From Hymenobacter terricola (GTDB lineage Bacteria > Bacteroidota > Bacteroidia > Cytophagales > Hymenobacteraceae): a stretch of 64,000 bases of DNA. Of this stretch, positions 8,901 through 16,637 are shown one piece after another (the stretch's first letter is position 1; every line of letters begins with the position of its first letter). The position numbers and the translations under genes were made by a program. Location of the stretch: contig NZ_JAGEMO020000026.1 in assembly GCF_017921975.2 (NCBI RefSeq), forward strand, positions 1 to 64,000, given 5' to 3'. Under the pieces are notes generated by a model. It was not told the origin of the DNA, did no database searches, and was given only the letters and a program-made list of their open reading frames with translations.

Positions 8901-11622
8901 GCACGTCGTAGATGAAGCCCAGCGAGCCATCGGGCTGCATGGTGAGCTTGGTTTTGATGTCGGGAATGATGCCGCCGCTGCGGAACGTGCCATCGAAGCC
9001 CGACGCCGACTTGCCGATGCCATTGAGCGAGTCGAGCTTGAACGGCGGAATATCGAAGACCATCGTCGAGTCGTAGGCGCCGCCCAGCACGTCCTGCTTG
9101 CCGAAGTACACGTTGGCTCCGCTCTTGGAGTCGAACGCCGGGTACTGGCCTTTTTTCTTGCGGCCCGACTTGTTCTTGGGGTCGTTCAGAAAGAGGCGGC
9201 CGGTGGATACCTTGCCTTTGTTGGTGAGGGCGAAGTCGGCGTGCTTGCCCGTGGGTTTGCCCGCCGCCGTTTTGGGCTCGCTCCGAATCACGATGGAGTC
9301 TATCTTGGCCATGTCGACGTAGAAGCCGTCGTAGTCAAACTTGAAATCCCGCCCCTTAAAGCGCATGGCCGACGCCACCACCGTGCCGCTGAAATTGATG
9401 TTCCGGTTTTTCTCGATGCGAATGATGGCGCTGTCGGGCCGCACGAACACCGTCGCCGAGTCATCCGAAAAGTTGAACCGGTCCACGCCGCGCACCAGCA
9501 GCTCGTTGGTGTTCAGGTTGAGGGTGGCGTTGCGGCCCGAGCCCGACAGGGACTTGATGGCGATGTGGTCGTAGTCCTTCTTGTCGCGAGCAGCGGCCAC
9601 GTAGTGCGCGCCCTTGGGCAGGATGGTCACGTTGCCGGTTTGGGGGTCCCAGGCCACGTAGCCGTCGCGGGCCAGGCCGGACATATCGCTGCGCATGTTG
9701 GCCACCGACGTGTTCAAATCCGTGGCCAAGGTGCTCACATTAATGGTTTTCTCGTCGCCGTGGGCCTGGCTGTAGCCCACCAGCATTTGCAGCGGGTGCA
9801 GCCGGTTGATGCTTTTGAGCTGCTGGTAGCGGGTGTTGGTGAAGAATTCCTTGCTCTCGAAATCGGCCGTTTGCTGGTTTTTCGACGACAGCACGGCGAA
9901 GTCAATGGTGGGCTGGCGCAGGTTCCAGGTCAGGGCCTCGGTGCGGATTTCGAGCTGGTGGTAGGAGTCGCTGTAGGGCGTGTTCTTGTACAGGCCTTCC
10001 TCCCGCGCGAGCTTCAGCTGCTGCTTGGCTTTCGAGTATTTGAGCTGCGCACCGGGGTGCGTCACCGAGTCCTTGGCGCCTTCGTAAATGGTAACCGCCG
10101 CCCGGTTGGCCGTGATGAGCGAGTCGCTGAGCACGTAGGCCCGCGAAGCCGCTTTGAACTTGGGCTTGCCGTCGAGGCTCACGGTGAGGTTGGACAGCGA
10201 GCCGTCGAGCGCGGCGCTCAGCACCTTGCCGCCCGACATTGAAATGCCGCCCCGGTACTTGATGTTGTCGCCCAGGTTTTTGATGCGGGCATCGTTGGTG
10301 AGCGAGATGAAGCGCGGGTAGCCGGTGTCCGTCGCGCCGGGCTTGCGCCGCACGCTTTTGTAGCTCAGGGCGCCTTTCACGGGGGCTTCCAGCACGGCCG
10401 CGTACGTCAGCGTCACGGGCTGGGCCGTGAATTCGGGCTTGCTCATGTCGAAGTCGAAGCCCGCCATGTCGGCCGTCACCGGGTTGGTTTTAATGGTCCA
10501 GGCCAGCTGCCCGCCTGTGGCCAGAAACCGGCCCGAGCTGGGCACGGCCGTGCCGCTCACCTTCTTCAGCACCACCGAGTCGCCGGCCGTGGCCATGAAC
10601 AGGTCGGCATCCTTCACCACCATCACCGCGCCCCGGGCCGGCGGCGCCACGTAGTCGTCATACGGCAGCGCCGAGGGCGCAAACGAAGCCGAAGGCGCAT
10701 CAAAATCCGACGACTTGGCCACCGGCGCGGCTTCCTTAGCCGGGGCAGTCGGCGTAGAGCCCGCCGGCTTTTTTGCGGCAGTTGCGGCGGGCTTTTTGGC
10801 CGGCGCTTTCTTCTTCATCGGGGTGCCCCAGCCGTCGTCGCTGTCGCCCCAGCCCCCACCCGAGGGCGAGGACCACAGGTCGGCAGTGTCCCAGCCGCTG
10901 CTGCTGGCTTTTTTCCTGGCGGCGGGCTTGGCCGCGGCTTTCACGGGAGCCTTCGCCACGGGCTTCTTCGCCACGGGCTTGGGCGCGGCGGGCAGCGGCT
11001 CTTCTTTGGGCGCGGGGGCCTCCGAACCAAATTCCAGGTTGGAAGTGGGCGCCGCAATGGGCGAGTACGCGAAGGAAATGGTGCCGCCCGTGGCGCGCAG
11101 CGAATTGTAGCCCGAGTGGTAGAGGTAGCCGCCGTTGAGGAAGCGGCTGGTGCTGAAAATAAATTTCTCGGTTTCCTGGGGAGTCTCTTTTTCCAGGGTT
11201 TGGCCCAGCACGTCGAGGTACTGGTCCATCTGCTGGTCGCTGAGCTTGGCCGTGGTCGCGCCACCCACGATGGCCCCAAACAACATCTCAAAGTGCGGCC
11301 GGGGCTTGAATTTTTTGGCCAGCATGGTCTGCGACAGGGCCACGATGCGGGCTTGCTGCGAAGCCGTGAGGCGGTTCGAGCCCCACAGTTCTTTCAGGCG
11401 GGTGCCCATGGCGCGGGCGGTGGCGTTGTTGGTGCTGGCCATCATGCCCTGCACATCGGTGATGTACTGGGCCGGGTCGGTCGAGAGCTTCCCGACCTGG
11501 TAGCGCGGGGCGGCGGCAGGCGCCGCAGCACCGGGGGCAGGCGCTTTCGTCTGCGCCCGCACGCCTGAATAGCTACCGAGCAACAGACCCAACCACGCAG
11601 TAAAAAGAACTATTTGCTTCAT
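5986..11622 (-). CDS. Very large secreted protein of unknown function (1878 aa)
   Basis: Starts with a signal peptide (M-K-Q-I-V-L-F-T-A-W, cleavage near V-R-A-Q at about residue 24). An Ala/Pro/Lys-rich linker spans about residues 200-320 (runs of K-K-P-A-A). The main body, about 320-1700, is a long beta-rich region with recurring strand patterns, for example D-S-A-T-V-F-V-R-P-D-S-A-I-I-R-I and F-S-G-T-V-V-A-S-A-M-R-F-K-G, and many short Asp-Ser turns. This resembles periplasmic beta-scaffold (OstA-like) repetition but without a confident family match. A K-E repeat encoded by a hexanucleotide microsatellite lies near residue 1280, and the last 180 residues are highly charged Lys/Glu/Ala with coiled-coil character. 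Single gene; function unknown. Confidence 0.8.
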   Translation of the reverse strand: MKQIVLFTAWLGLLLGSYSGVRAQTKAPAPGAAAPAAAPRYQVGKLSTDPAQYITDVQGMMASTNNATARAMGTRLKELWGSNRLTASQQARIVALSQTMLAKKFKPRPHFEMLFGAIVGGATTAKLSDQQMDQYLDVLGQTLEKETPQETEKFIFSTSRFLNGGYLYHSGYNSLRATGGTISFAYSPIAAPTSNLEFGSEAPAPKEEPLPAAPKPVAKKPVAKAPVKAAAKPAARKKASSSGWDTADLWSSPSGGGWGDSDDGWGTPMKKKAPAKKPAATAAKKPAGSTPTAPAKEAAPVAKSSDFDAPSASFAPSALPYDDYVAPPARGAVMVVKDADLFMATAGDSVVLKKVSGTAVPSSGRFLATGGQLAWTIKTNPVTADMAGFDFDMSKPEFTAQPVTLTYAAVLEAPVKGALSYKSVRRKPGATDTGYPRFISLTNDARIKNLGDNIKYRGGISMSGGKVLSAALDGSLSNLTVSLDGKPKFKAASRAYVLSDSLITANRAAVTIYEGAKDSVTHPGAQLKYSKAKQQLKLAREEGLYKNTPYSDSYHQLEIRTEALTWNLRQPTIDFAVLSSKNQQTADFESKEFFTNTRYQQLKSINRLHPLQMLVGYSQAHGDEKTINVSTLATDLNTSVANMRSDMSGLARDGYVAWDPQTGNVTILPKGAHYVAAARDKKDYDHIAIKSLSGSGRNATLNLNTNELLVRGVDRFNFSDDSATVFVRPDSAIIRIEKNRNINFSGTVVASAMRFKGRDFKFDYDGFYVDMAKIDSIVIRSEPKTAAGKPTGKHADFALTNKGKVSTGRLFLNDPKNKSGRKKKGQYPAFDSKSGANVYFGKQDVLGGAYDSTMVFDIPPFKLDSLNGIGKSASGFDGTFRSGGIIPDIKTKLTMQPDGSLGFIYDVPKDGFPLYKGRGRVFNKVKMDGKGLQADGTVTYQTGTFTSDSFVFYRDSVVAVGKTGTILAKKEGDVDIPRMNLPTGYLMNWKVRQDSMYLSTPPGGESSIRLYSAVSDPKSKTITSYNFRGTALLTPKNAGGNGRLDGPQSFIKSPEFTFKSNSYSGKKAILSVKSAEANKPALTANDVNFEYNLKKGYADFKREEGSKASIDLPYSKFKTTLSGGHWDFKKKQVKLRVATNGDSTKSYFYSTNPDQQGLKFKAATGVYDLAKYQMKVGGVPYIAAADAWIIPDSGKVSIGANGRLQRFKRAGILLDSLAKFHKLYNGNIEVLSKVAFTGNALYSFKTARDSVALRFTNFGPDQASMLVGKAAKAAHKEKEKEKEKEKDGMDSGGGAAAGAATVATATVDAATKFQLTPRIGYRGGVQLNSQRRGFVFDGQVQLQFGKDRNSAEWIAVKDSIDPKNFSLNLKDIKAEDGAPLVTGLFVSDQTNKLYPLYAATVPNPTDVPVFKVDGKLRYDDRKGVYSISRNDITDVNAYEGAALTYTDSTNALSFRGPMSFITSNKDYKMVGSGVGTANPDSARYAVDALLGIDIVMPPKAVDIMGAEIAKITKGSPEAQDGGTNELYKLGQFIGDKGVEAYTMRKGAADPLMKLSPKLAHTILLSKVNLRWNESKRAWYSVGQLGLGGIGKQPLNAMINGYVEIRRENASDVVELYLEPEPQSWYYLKYANNVLLAKSQSEDFDGEIGNKAKGSIETATNYGVFLGDFPDVDAFRSHFERDYLHKSGKLAARPTAPAPAETFDAVDSKKKKKKGKGDDAFGTDASADPNANPGAATADAAPEPSRKKKKAKANDPFGDGVMDDPNAPAPAPETTRKKEKTKDKAADADAPATADAPAAEPKKVKTKAKDADPAPADAAPAAADTAPDPAQAKKEADRLAKEAEKAKKDEEKAKKDEEKARKDAEKKKKKATDDPFGDS
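7763..7798. repeat. Hexanucleotide microsatellite inside the 1878-aa gene
   Basis: About six copies of TTTCTC on the + strand, encoding a K-E dipeptide run on the - strand. Gain or loss of a unit would keep the frame. Confidence 0.9.
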
Positions 11623-11995
11623 ATCATTAGATTGAACTGGAATTGGGGCTCGCTAAGCAAGCCGCGGGCCGCCCCCGCTTTCATACATAATACCATATGC
11701 TCACTCCGGCCTCGGCCGCGCATCAAACGACACGGCCCCTGCCCGACCGGCTGCTTCTCAACGCAAACGTCTGGCGCGGTGGTAAGTGCCCAGTGTTGTG
11801 CTAATAAACCCGGTACAAGTTAGGCACAATCAAAAAAGCAATTCGCTGACGATAGCGCTTAACGCGACACTCCTGTTGATTATCAATTATTTTCTAAATA
11901 ACATACTGTTTATGTCCCCCATATTATTACAAACCTGGAGCCGAAATGCGGCGATGCACATCTTGCTCACCGGTCATTCGCTTTACATTTGAGGC
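11623..11995. other. 373-bp divergent intergenic region
   Basis: Separates the 1878-aa gene (-) and the oxidoreductase (+). The 11820-11950 part is clearly more AT-rich than its surroundings and ends in a well-formed promoter for the oxidoreductase. Short open frames here have no support. No repeat was seen. Confidence 0.6.
11963..11991 (+). promoter_or_regulatory. Bacteroidota promoter, apparently leaderless
   Basis: TTG at 11963-11965, an 18-nt spacer, then TACATTTG at 11984-11991, a full match to TAnnTTTG. The ATG of the downstream gene is at 11996, four bases after the -7 element, so the transcript should start at or within a few bases of the start codon. Confidence 0.7.
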
Positions 11996-13024
11996 ATGAC
12001 GACCGTTCCCATTCGCACCGCTTTGCTGGCCTATGGCATGTCGGGCAAGCTTTTTCAGGCACCCTTTCTGGCCGCTCACCCCGGCTTCGACCTCCACGGC
12101 GTGGTGGAACGCACCGAGCAGCGCATGCGCCACGACTACCCGGCCATCCGCAGCTATGCCAGCGTGGCCGAGGTGCTGGCCGACCCCACCATTGAGCTGG
12201 TGGTGGTGAATACGCCCAGCAACACGCATTTCGACCTGGCCCAGCAAGCCCTGCGCGCCGGCAAGCACGTGCTGCTGGAAAAGCCCGTGGCCACCTCCGT
12301 TACGCAGCTACAAGAGCTGCTGGCCCTGGCCAAAAAGATGGACCGCCACCTCTTTGCCTACCAGAACCGCCGCTGGGACAGTGACTTCGGGGCCGTCGCC
12401 CGCGTGGTAGAAAGCGGCCAGCTGGGCCAGCTCATCGAAGTGCATATTCGCTACGACCGGTACAAGGTGGCCCTGAATCCTAAGAAATTCAAGGAGGAAG
12501 CGTTGCCCGGCAGCGGCCTGCTGTATGATTTGGGGCCGCACATTATCGACCAGGCTATCAGCCTGTTTGGCCGGCCCCTCAGCGTGCACAAAACCGTGGG
12601 CTATTTCCGGCCCGGCACCCAGGTAGAGGACTTTTTCTCGTTGCAACTGCGCTACCCGGCGGGGCTCAACGTGTGGATTACCTCGGGCCTGTTGGTGGCG
12701 GCGCCCGGCCCGGCCTACGTGCTGCACGGCACCCAAGGCAGCTACCAAAAAGGCCGTACCGACGTGCAGGAAACCCAACTGCTGGCCGGAATGTCGCCCG
12801 AAGCCCCCGAATACGGCCACGAAAAACCCGGCCAGGAAGGCCACCTGACCCTTGCCACCCCCACCGGTGCGCTCGAAACCACCCCCGACCCCGCCGCCCC
12901 CGGCAACTACAGAGGCCTGTTTGAAGCCGTGTTTCAAACCATCCGCAACGGCATCCCCTACCCTATCCGCGAGGAGCAGCTGCTGTGGCAAAATGAGCTG
13001 CTGGAGCAGCCCGCCTCGGCTTAA
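11996..13024 (+). CDS. Gfo/Idh/MocA-family oxidoreductase
   Basis: A 342-residue NAD(P)-dependent sugar or cyclitol dehydrogenase-like protein, cytoplasmic. The N-terminal Rossmann segment contains A-Y-G-M-S-G-K-L-F-Q in place of the usual G-x-G-x-x-G. The family EKP motif (L-L-E-K-P-V-A-T, K near residue 97) is present, as are Y-D-L-G-P-H-I-I-D-Q and the C-terminal alpha/beta domain. The variant glycine motif and the P-x-P-G-x-L-Y-D-L-G-P-H motif match the YdgJ/YvaA-like branch. Substrate not deducible. It converges with the esterase gene, 12 bp apart. Transcription appears to start almost at the ATG. Confidence 0.9.
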   Translation: MTTVPIRTALLAYGMSGKLFQAPFLAAHPGFDLHGVVERTEQRMRHDYPAIRSYASVAEVLADPTIELVVVNTPSNTHFDLAQQALRAGKHVLLEKPVATSVTQLQELLALAKKMDRHLFAYQNRRWDSDFGAVARVVESGQLGQLIEVHIRYDRYKVALNPKKFKEEALPGSGLLYDLGPHIIDQAISLFGRPLSVHKTVGYFRPGTQVEDFFSLQLRYPAGLNVWITSGLLVAAPGPAYVLHGTQGSYQKGRTDVQETQLLAGMSPEAPEYGHEKPGQEGHLTLATPTGALETTPDPAAPGNYRGLFEAVFQTIRNGIPYPIREEQLLWQNELLEQPASA

Positions 13025-13036
13025 CACTCTGCTGAC

Positions 13037-15028
13037 TTACGGCTTGCCAACCACCAGCCGGCCCCCCAGCGCCCGCTGCAAATCGGGCAGGTCGTAGTGT
13101 TGAAGCACACCGGGCAGCACTTGTGAGTACGTGTCTTTAGTGGCAGGATGCTCCAACAGCTGCTGGAAAGATTGCGGCAGTTGCGCCACGGTGAGACGAG
13201 TGATGACGGGCGAAAGCACCGCCGCACAGAGCGCCGGCACCACAGCCCGGCCACTGGCCCTGATTTCGAGCGGCGCTCCGGCTAAGTGGTCGGTGCTTCG
13301 CACAAACAGGCGGAGCAGGGCGATATCGGCAATGCGCTGGGCTACCAGGGGGCGGCCCGTGTGCAGCGCCAGCAGGGCATTGCGGTACTCGCGGTTATAA
13401 TATTTGGGGTCGTTGAAAGCGGTGGGGTCGGTGGTTTCGCCCAGGCCGCGCAAGTCGGCCAGCACCACGGCCGTGCCCTGGCTCAGGTAAGCCCGAAGCT
13501 GCGCGGCACTGTCCAAGATGCTGGCTTTCCCGGCATCGGGCAGCCAGAGGAGCACCCTGGTGGGCACATTCCCCGGGGGCAGCGCTACCAGCACGGGCAG
13601 CGGCGGCTCACCCATCGCGCGAAGAATAAATTTTTGCAGCATAACACCATCTCGGCGCAGCGTATCGAGCGGTGAAATCGCCAAACTCTTGACATCTGTT
13701 GCGGCACTGCCCAATTGCTGCGACACCAATTTTTCCACCGCAGCGGGCGGGTTTGCCCCCCGCTGACTAGCCAGAATTTTGGCTTGGGCAAGGTGTTTGG
13801 CAGGCAGGGTTTCCTCATCCCGAAACGCAGTATTTACCTGGCCCGTGGTGGTACAGCGCAGCTCTTTTTCAGACAATACCGCCAAACTACCCTCCCGCAC
13901 CGGACTTGCATCGCCATAAAACCACCGCCGGAACCACGCCACGGCCGCCTCCCGCTTGGGCTGCGAAATGCCGTGGCCGTCGTCGTAAGTGAACAGGCTG
14001 AGCTGAGCCGGTTTGCCCAAAGCCTCGTATATCCGGCCAGTCTCTGCCGTAGCCGCTTCAATCTGATTGTAGTCCACGAAATCGTAGCGGCCGGCCAGTA
14101 TCAGCAGCGGCCTGGGTGCGAACATGATGGGCCAGTCAGCGATATCGAGGCGGGCGCGGCCGGCGCCGGGCAGCTGCACGCAGCCATCGGCGGGGCCGGT
14201 CAGTTCCAGGTTTCGTTCGCCGCTGGCCACGTAGCTGCACAGCGCGGCCACTTTCATGCGCGGCTCCAAGGCCATGAAATAGGCCGTTTGGGTAGCGCCA
14301 CCGGAGTTGCCGAGGCAGCCCAGGCGGGCCGTGTCTACTTCGGGCCGGGTGAACAGGTAATCGAGGCCGCGCTCGTTGTCCCACAGCTCTTCGGCGGGCG
14401 TGGTTTCGCCCAGCAGGGCCGCTCCGGCATTGAGCAAGGTGTGTTCGGTGGTGCCGCCGCGAGCCAACGGTTTGCCGGCCGCATCGGTCAGCTGCATGCG
14501 CTCGCCCTGCGAAATGGGGTCAATGACGAGAACCACAAAACCGTGCTGAGCGAATAGAACAGCTGTTTTCTGGTACAAAACCGTGGCTTTTGATTCCTGC
14601 TCATGCCCGCAAAACAGCAGCACGCCCGGCTTTTTCGCCTTGCCCGCCGGCACGTACAAATTAGCCGTGACGTGGTGACGCGGCGTGCTTTCATAAATGA
14701 TTTTCTCGATGCGAAAGCCAGCTCGCGCCAGCTTGCCCGTCACCTGTGCGTGCAGCGGTGTGCGGGCGGGCAGCGGCCCCAGCACCCGCCGGAAACGCGC
14801 CTGCACGCTGTCGCGGTAGGCCGCCGCGCCGGGGGCCGACTGCGCGGCGCGGTCCAGCTCGGCGGCGCGGGGGGCGTACTGCGCGTGCGTTTGCTGTAGC
14901 AAATACGTGCTGAGCGTAGCCGATGCCTTCCAGTCGAGCACGTTCGGGCCGGACTTCTGCGCTTGCGCAAAGTGGCTTCCCAAAATGGCTAGCAACGCGA
15001 GCAAAAGGCTTTTTCCGCGCATGCTCAT
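13037..15028 (-). CDS. Secreted alpha/beta-hydrolase (acetyl-xylan-esterase-like), two domains
   Basis: A 663-residue protein with a signal peptide (M-S-M-R-G-K-S-L-L-L-A-L-L, cleavage near F-A-Q-A-Q). Domain 1 (about 30-370) is an alpha/beta hydrolase related to acetyl xylan esterases: nucleophile elbow CLGNSGGATQ, acid L-A-G-R-Y-D-F-V-D, and histidine Y-D-D-G-H-G-I-S. Domain 2 (about 430-660) has the hydrolase-like framework (L-L-W-L-P-D-A-G, L-A-D-L-R-G-L-G-E-T) but no G-x-S-x-G nucleophile is visible, so it is probably non-catalytic. The start is four bases after the fbp stop, so the two are likely co-transcribed. A deacetylase role on plant polysaccharide is an inference. Confidence 0.75.
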   Translation of the reverse strand: MSMRGKSLLLALLAILGSHFAQAQKSGPNVLDWKASATLSTYLLQQTHAQYAPRAAELDRAAQSAPGAAAYRDSVQARFRRVLGPLPARTPLHAQVTGKLARAGFRIEKIIYESTPRHHVTANLYVPAGKAKKPGVLLFCGHEQESKATVLYQKTAVLFAQHGFVVLVIDPISQGERMQLTDAAGKPLARGGTTEHTLLNAGAALLGETTPAEELWDNERGLDYLFTRPEVDTARLGCLGNSGGATQTAYFMALEPRMKVAALCSYVASGERNLELTGPADGCVQLPGAGRARLDIADWPIMFAPRPLLILAGRYDFVDYNQIEAATAETGRIYEALGKPAQLSLFTYDDGHGISQPKREAAVAWFRRWFYGDASPVREGSLAVLSEKELRCTTTGQVNTAFRDEETLPAKHLAQAKILASQRGANPPAAVEKLVSQQLGSAATDVKSLAISPLDTLRRDGVMLQKFILRAMGEPPLPVLVALPPGNVPTRVLLWLPDAGKASILDSAAQLRAYLSQGTAVVLADLRGLGETTDPTAFNDPKYYNREYRNALLALHTGRPLVAQRIADIALLRLFVRSTDHLAGAPLEIRASGRAVVPALCAAVLSPVITRLTVAQLPQSFQQLLEHPATKDTYSQVLPGVLQHYDLPDLQRALGGRLVVGKP

Positions 15029-15032
15029 GCCT

Positions 15033-16040
15033 CTACTGCGCGGCTACGGCTTGCAGCTCCATCACCAAATCGGCGGAGCCCACGAAGAGCGGGGCGCGCT
15101 GGTGCAGGTCGGCGTTGGGGTGCACGTCGAGCACCACGTCGGCCCCGGTTACGGCCATGCCGCCGGCCTGTTCAATGAGGAAGGCCAGCGGGTAGCATTC
15201 GTAGAGCAGGCGCAGCTTGCCGCCGGGCTTGTCCACGGTGGGCGGGTAGAGGTAGATGCCGCCTGTGAACAGGTTGCGGTGGTAGTCGGCCACCAATGAG
15301 CCTACGTAGCGAGCCGTGAGCCGGCGCTCCTTGCAGCTGGTGAGGTAGGTGCGCACGAACTCCGGATAGTCGAACCAGTTGCCCTCGTTGCAGCTGAACA
15401 CCGGCCCGTGGCGCGGAATCTTGATATCGGGGTGCGAAAGGAAGAATTCACCCAGCGAGTTTTCGTAGGTGAAGCCCGTTACGCCGTGCCCGGTGGTGTA
15501 CACGAGCATGGTGCTGGAGCCGTACAGAACGTAGCCCGCCGCCACCTGCGCCCGGCCGCCCTGCAAAAAATCCTCCTGCCGGGCCGGGCCGCCAATGCGC
15601 GACACGCGGCGGTAGATGCTGAAAATGGTGCCGATGCTCACGTTCACGTCGATGTTCGAGGAGCCGTCGAGCGGGTCGATAGCCACCACGTACTTGCCGA
15701 AAACATTACCGGTCTGAATGATTTCCTCATCCTCTTCCGAGAGCACGGCGCAGGCCTCTCCCCCATTGGTGAGGGCGCGCACGAAGCGGATGTTGGCTTC
15801 CACGTCGAGCTTCTGCTGGTGCTCGCCCTGTACATTTTTCTCGCCCATGGCCCCGGTGATGCGCGAAAGGCCGGCGCGGTTCACTTCGCGGTTCACGATT
15901 TTGCCGGCCAGGGCAATGTCGCGCAGCAACTGGCTTAGCTCGCCAGTGGCGTAGGCGAATTCGCTCTGCTTGCGCATGATGTAGCGCTCCAGCGTGGTGC
16001 CAACGGGCGTGGCCAGGGAGTTTTCGGTAATCTGGGACAT
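15033..16040 (-). CDS. fbp: Class 1 fructose-1,6-bisphosphatase
   Basis: A 335-residue cytoplasmic gluconeogenic enzyme converting fructose-1,6-bisphosphate to fructose-6-phosphate. Metal and substrate motifs are complete: L-S-E-E-D-E-E, V-A-I-D-P-L-D-G-S-S-N, the Y-x-G-S-x-L/M-V-Y motif (Y-G-S-S-T-M-L-V-Y), and the C-terminal K-L-R-L-L-Y-E-C-Y-P-L-A segment. Length is normal. The start M-S-Q-I-T at 16040 is followed by the usual L-x-R-Y-I/F segment. It is placed near a locus that delivers triose phosphate and pyruvate, where gluconeogenesis would be needed, but it has no pectin operator. Confidence 0.96.
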   Translation of the reverse strand: MSQITENSLATPVGTTLERYIMRKQSEFAYATGELSQLLRDIALAGKIVNREVNRAGLSRITGAMGEKNVQGEHQQKLDVEANIRFVRALTNGGEACAVLSEEDEEIIQTGNVFGKYVVAIDPLDGSSNIDVNVSIGTIFSIYRRVSRIGGPARQEDFLQGGRAQVAAGYVLYGSSTMLVYTTGHGVTGFTYENSLGEFFLSHPDIKIPRHGPVFSCNEGNWFDYPEFVRTYLTSCKERRLTARYVGSLVADYHRNLFTGGIYLYPPTVDKPGGKLRLLYECYPLAFLIEQAGGMAVTGADVVLDVHPNADLHQRAPLFVGSADLVMELQAVAAQ

Positions 16041-16060
16041 TGTAGTCAGTTAACAGTTAA

Positions 16061-16118
16061 CAGTGAGCAGTTAACCATTTTGGTTTGGTAGCTAGATGGG
16101 AATGTTAACTGCTCACTG
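16061..16118. repeat. Inverted CAGTGAGCAGTTAAC repeat
   Basis: CAGTGAGCAGTTAAC at 16061-16075 pairs with GTTAACTGCTCACTG at 16104-16118, preceded by two further GTTAACA units. Related sequence occurs at 32132-32230. It fills the gap between fbp and the NTF2-like gene. Confidence 0.8.
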
Positions 16119-16121
16119 AAA

Positions 16122-16508
16122 TCAAGAGGCTTGTTTCTGCGATTGCCACAGCACTACCTGCCAGCCTTTTTCCGAGTCTTTCACCTGCACCGTCACGTAT
16201 TTGAGGTGGGTGAGATTAGGAGTGCCGTCGGGTAAATTGGCCAGGGTGATGAGCACGGTGCCGTTTACTACGGCGGTTTTGCCGTCGTTGTAAGTGCGCA
16301 CAGCCAGGGCTTCCACGTCAATCTTGTTGTACTGGCTTTCGCCGCTGCGAATGCTCTGGAGGTATTCGCTTTTGTTGTGCTGATGCCCGTTGGAATGGAT
16401 GTAAATCAGGTCATCAGCGAAAGCTTTTTCCAGAACAGTGAAGTCTTTACTTACCTGGGCTTCGAAGCGCTGGCGTTCCAGGGCTTCCACTTCTTTTTCG
16501 AGGTCCAT
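16122..16508 (-). CDS. NTF2-like (SnoaL/DUF4440-type) protein
   Basis: A 128-residue cytoplasmic protein with the cone-shaped NTF2-like fold pattern: an N-terminal helix E-R-Q-R-F-E-A-Q-V, then the D-F-x-x-L-E-K-A-F-A-D-D-L-I-Y-I-H-S-N-G segment, Y-L-Q-S-I-R-S-G, and alternating strands ending with G-W-Q-V-V-L-W-Q-S-Q. This is the DUF4440 layout used by many small enzymes and binding proteins. No specific substrate can be given. The gap of 129 bp to the hexuronate carrier gene upstream leaves it open whether it belongs to that operon. Confidence 0.8.
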   Translation of the reverse strand: MDLEKEVEALERQRFEAQVSKDFTVLEKAFADDLIYIHSNGHQHNKSEYLQSIRSGESQYNKIDVEALAVRTYNDGKTAVVNGTVLITLANLPDGTPNLTHLKYVTVQVKDSEKGWQVVLWQSQKQAS

Positions 16509-16637
16509 ATTTTCGGATTGTATGCCTGAGTAAAGGCAATGAGCGGCAAGGCCAGCACCAAGGCTAGCAGCAATAACCAGACAGTTATACTGATTGCGTT
16601 ACCAGAGAAAGACCAACGCGCACGGCTGCGCCGCTCA

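Noticed and set aside
8800..10242. 480-codon open frame on the + strand
   Set aside because: Antisense to the same gene, with the same biased composition and no motif.
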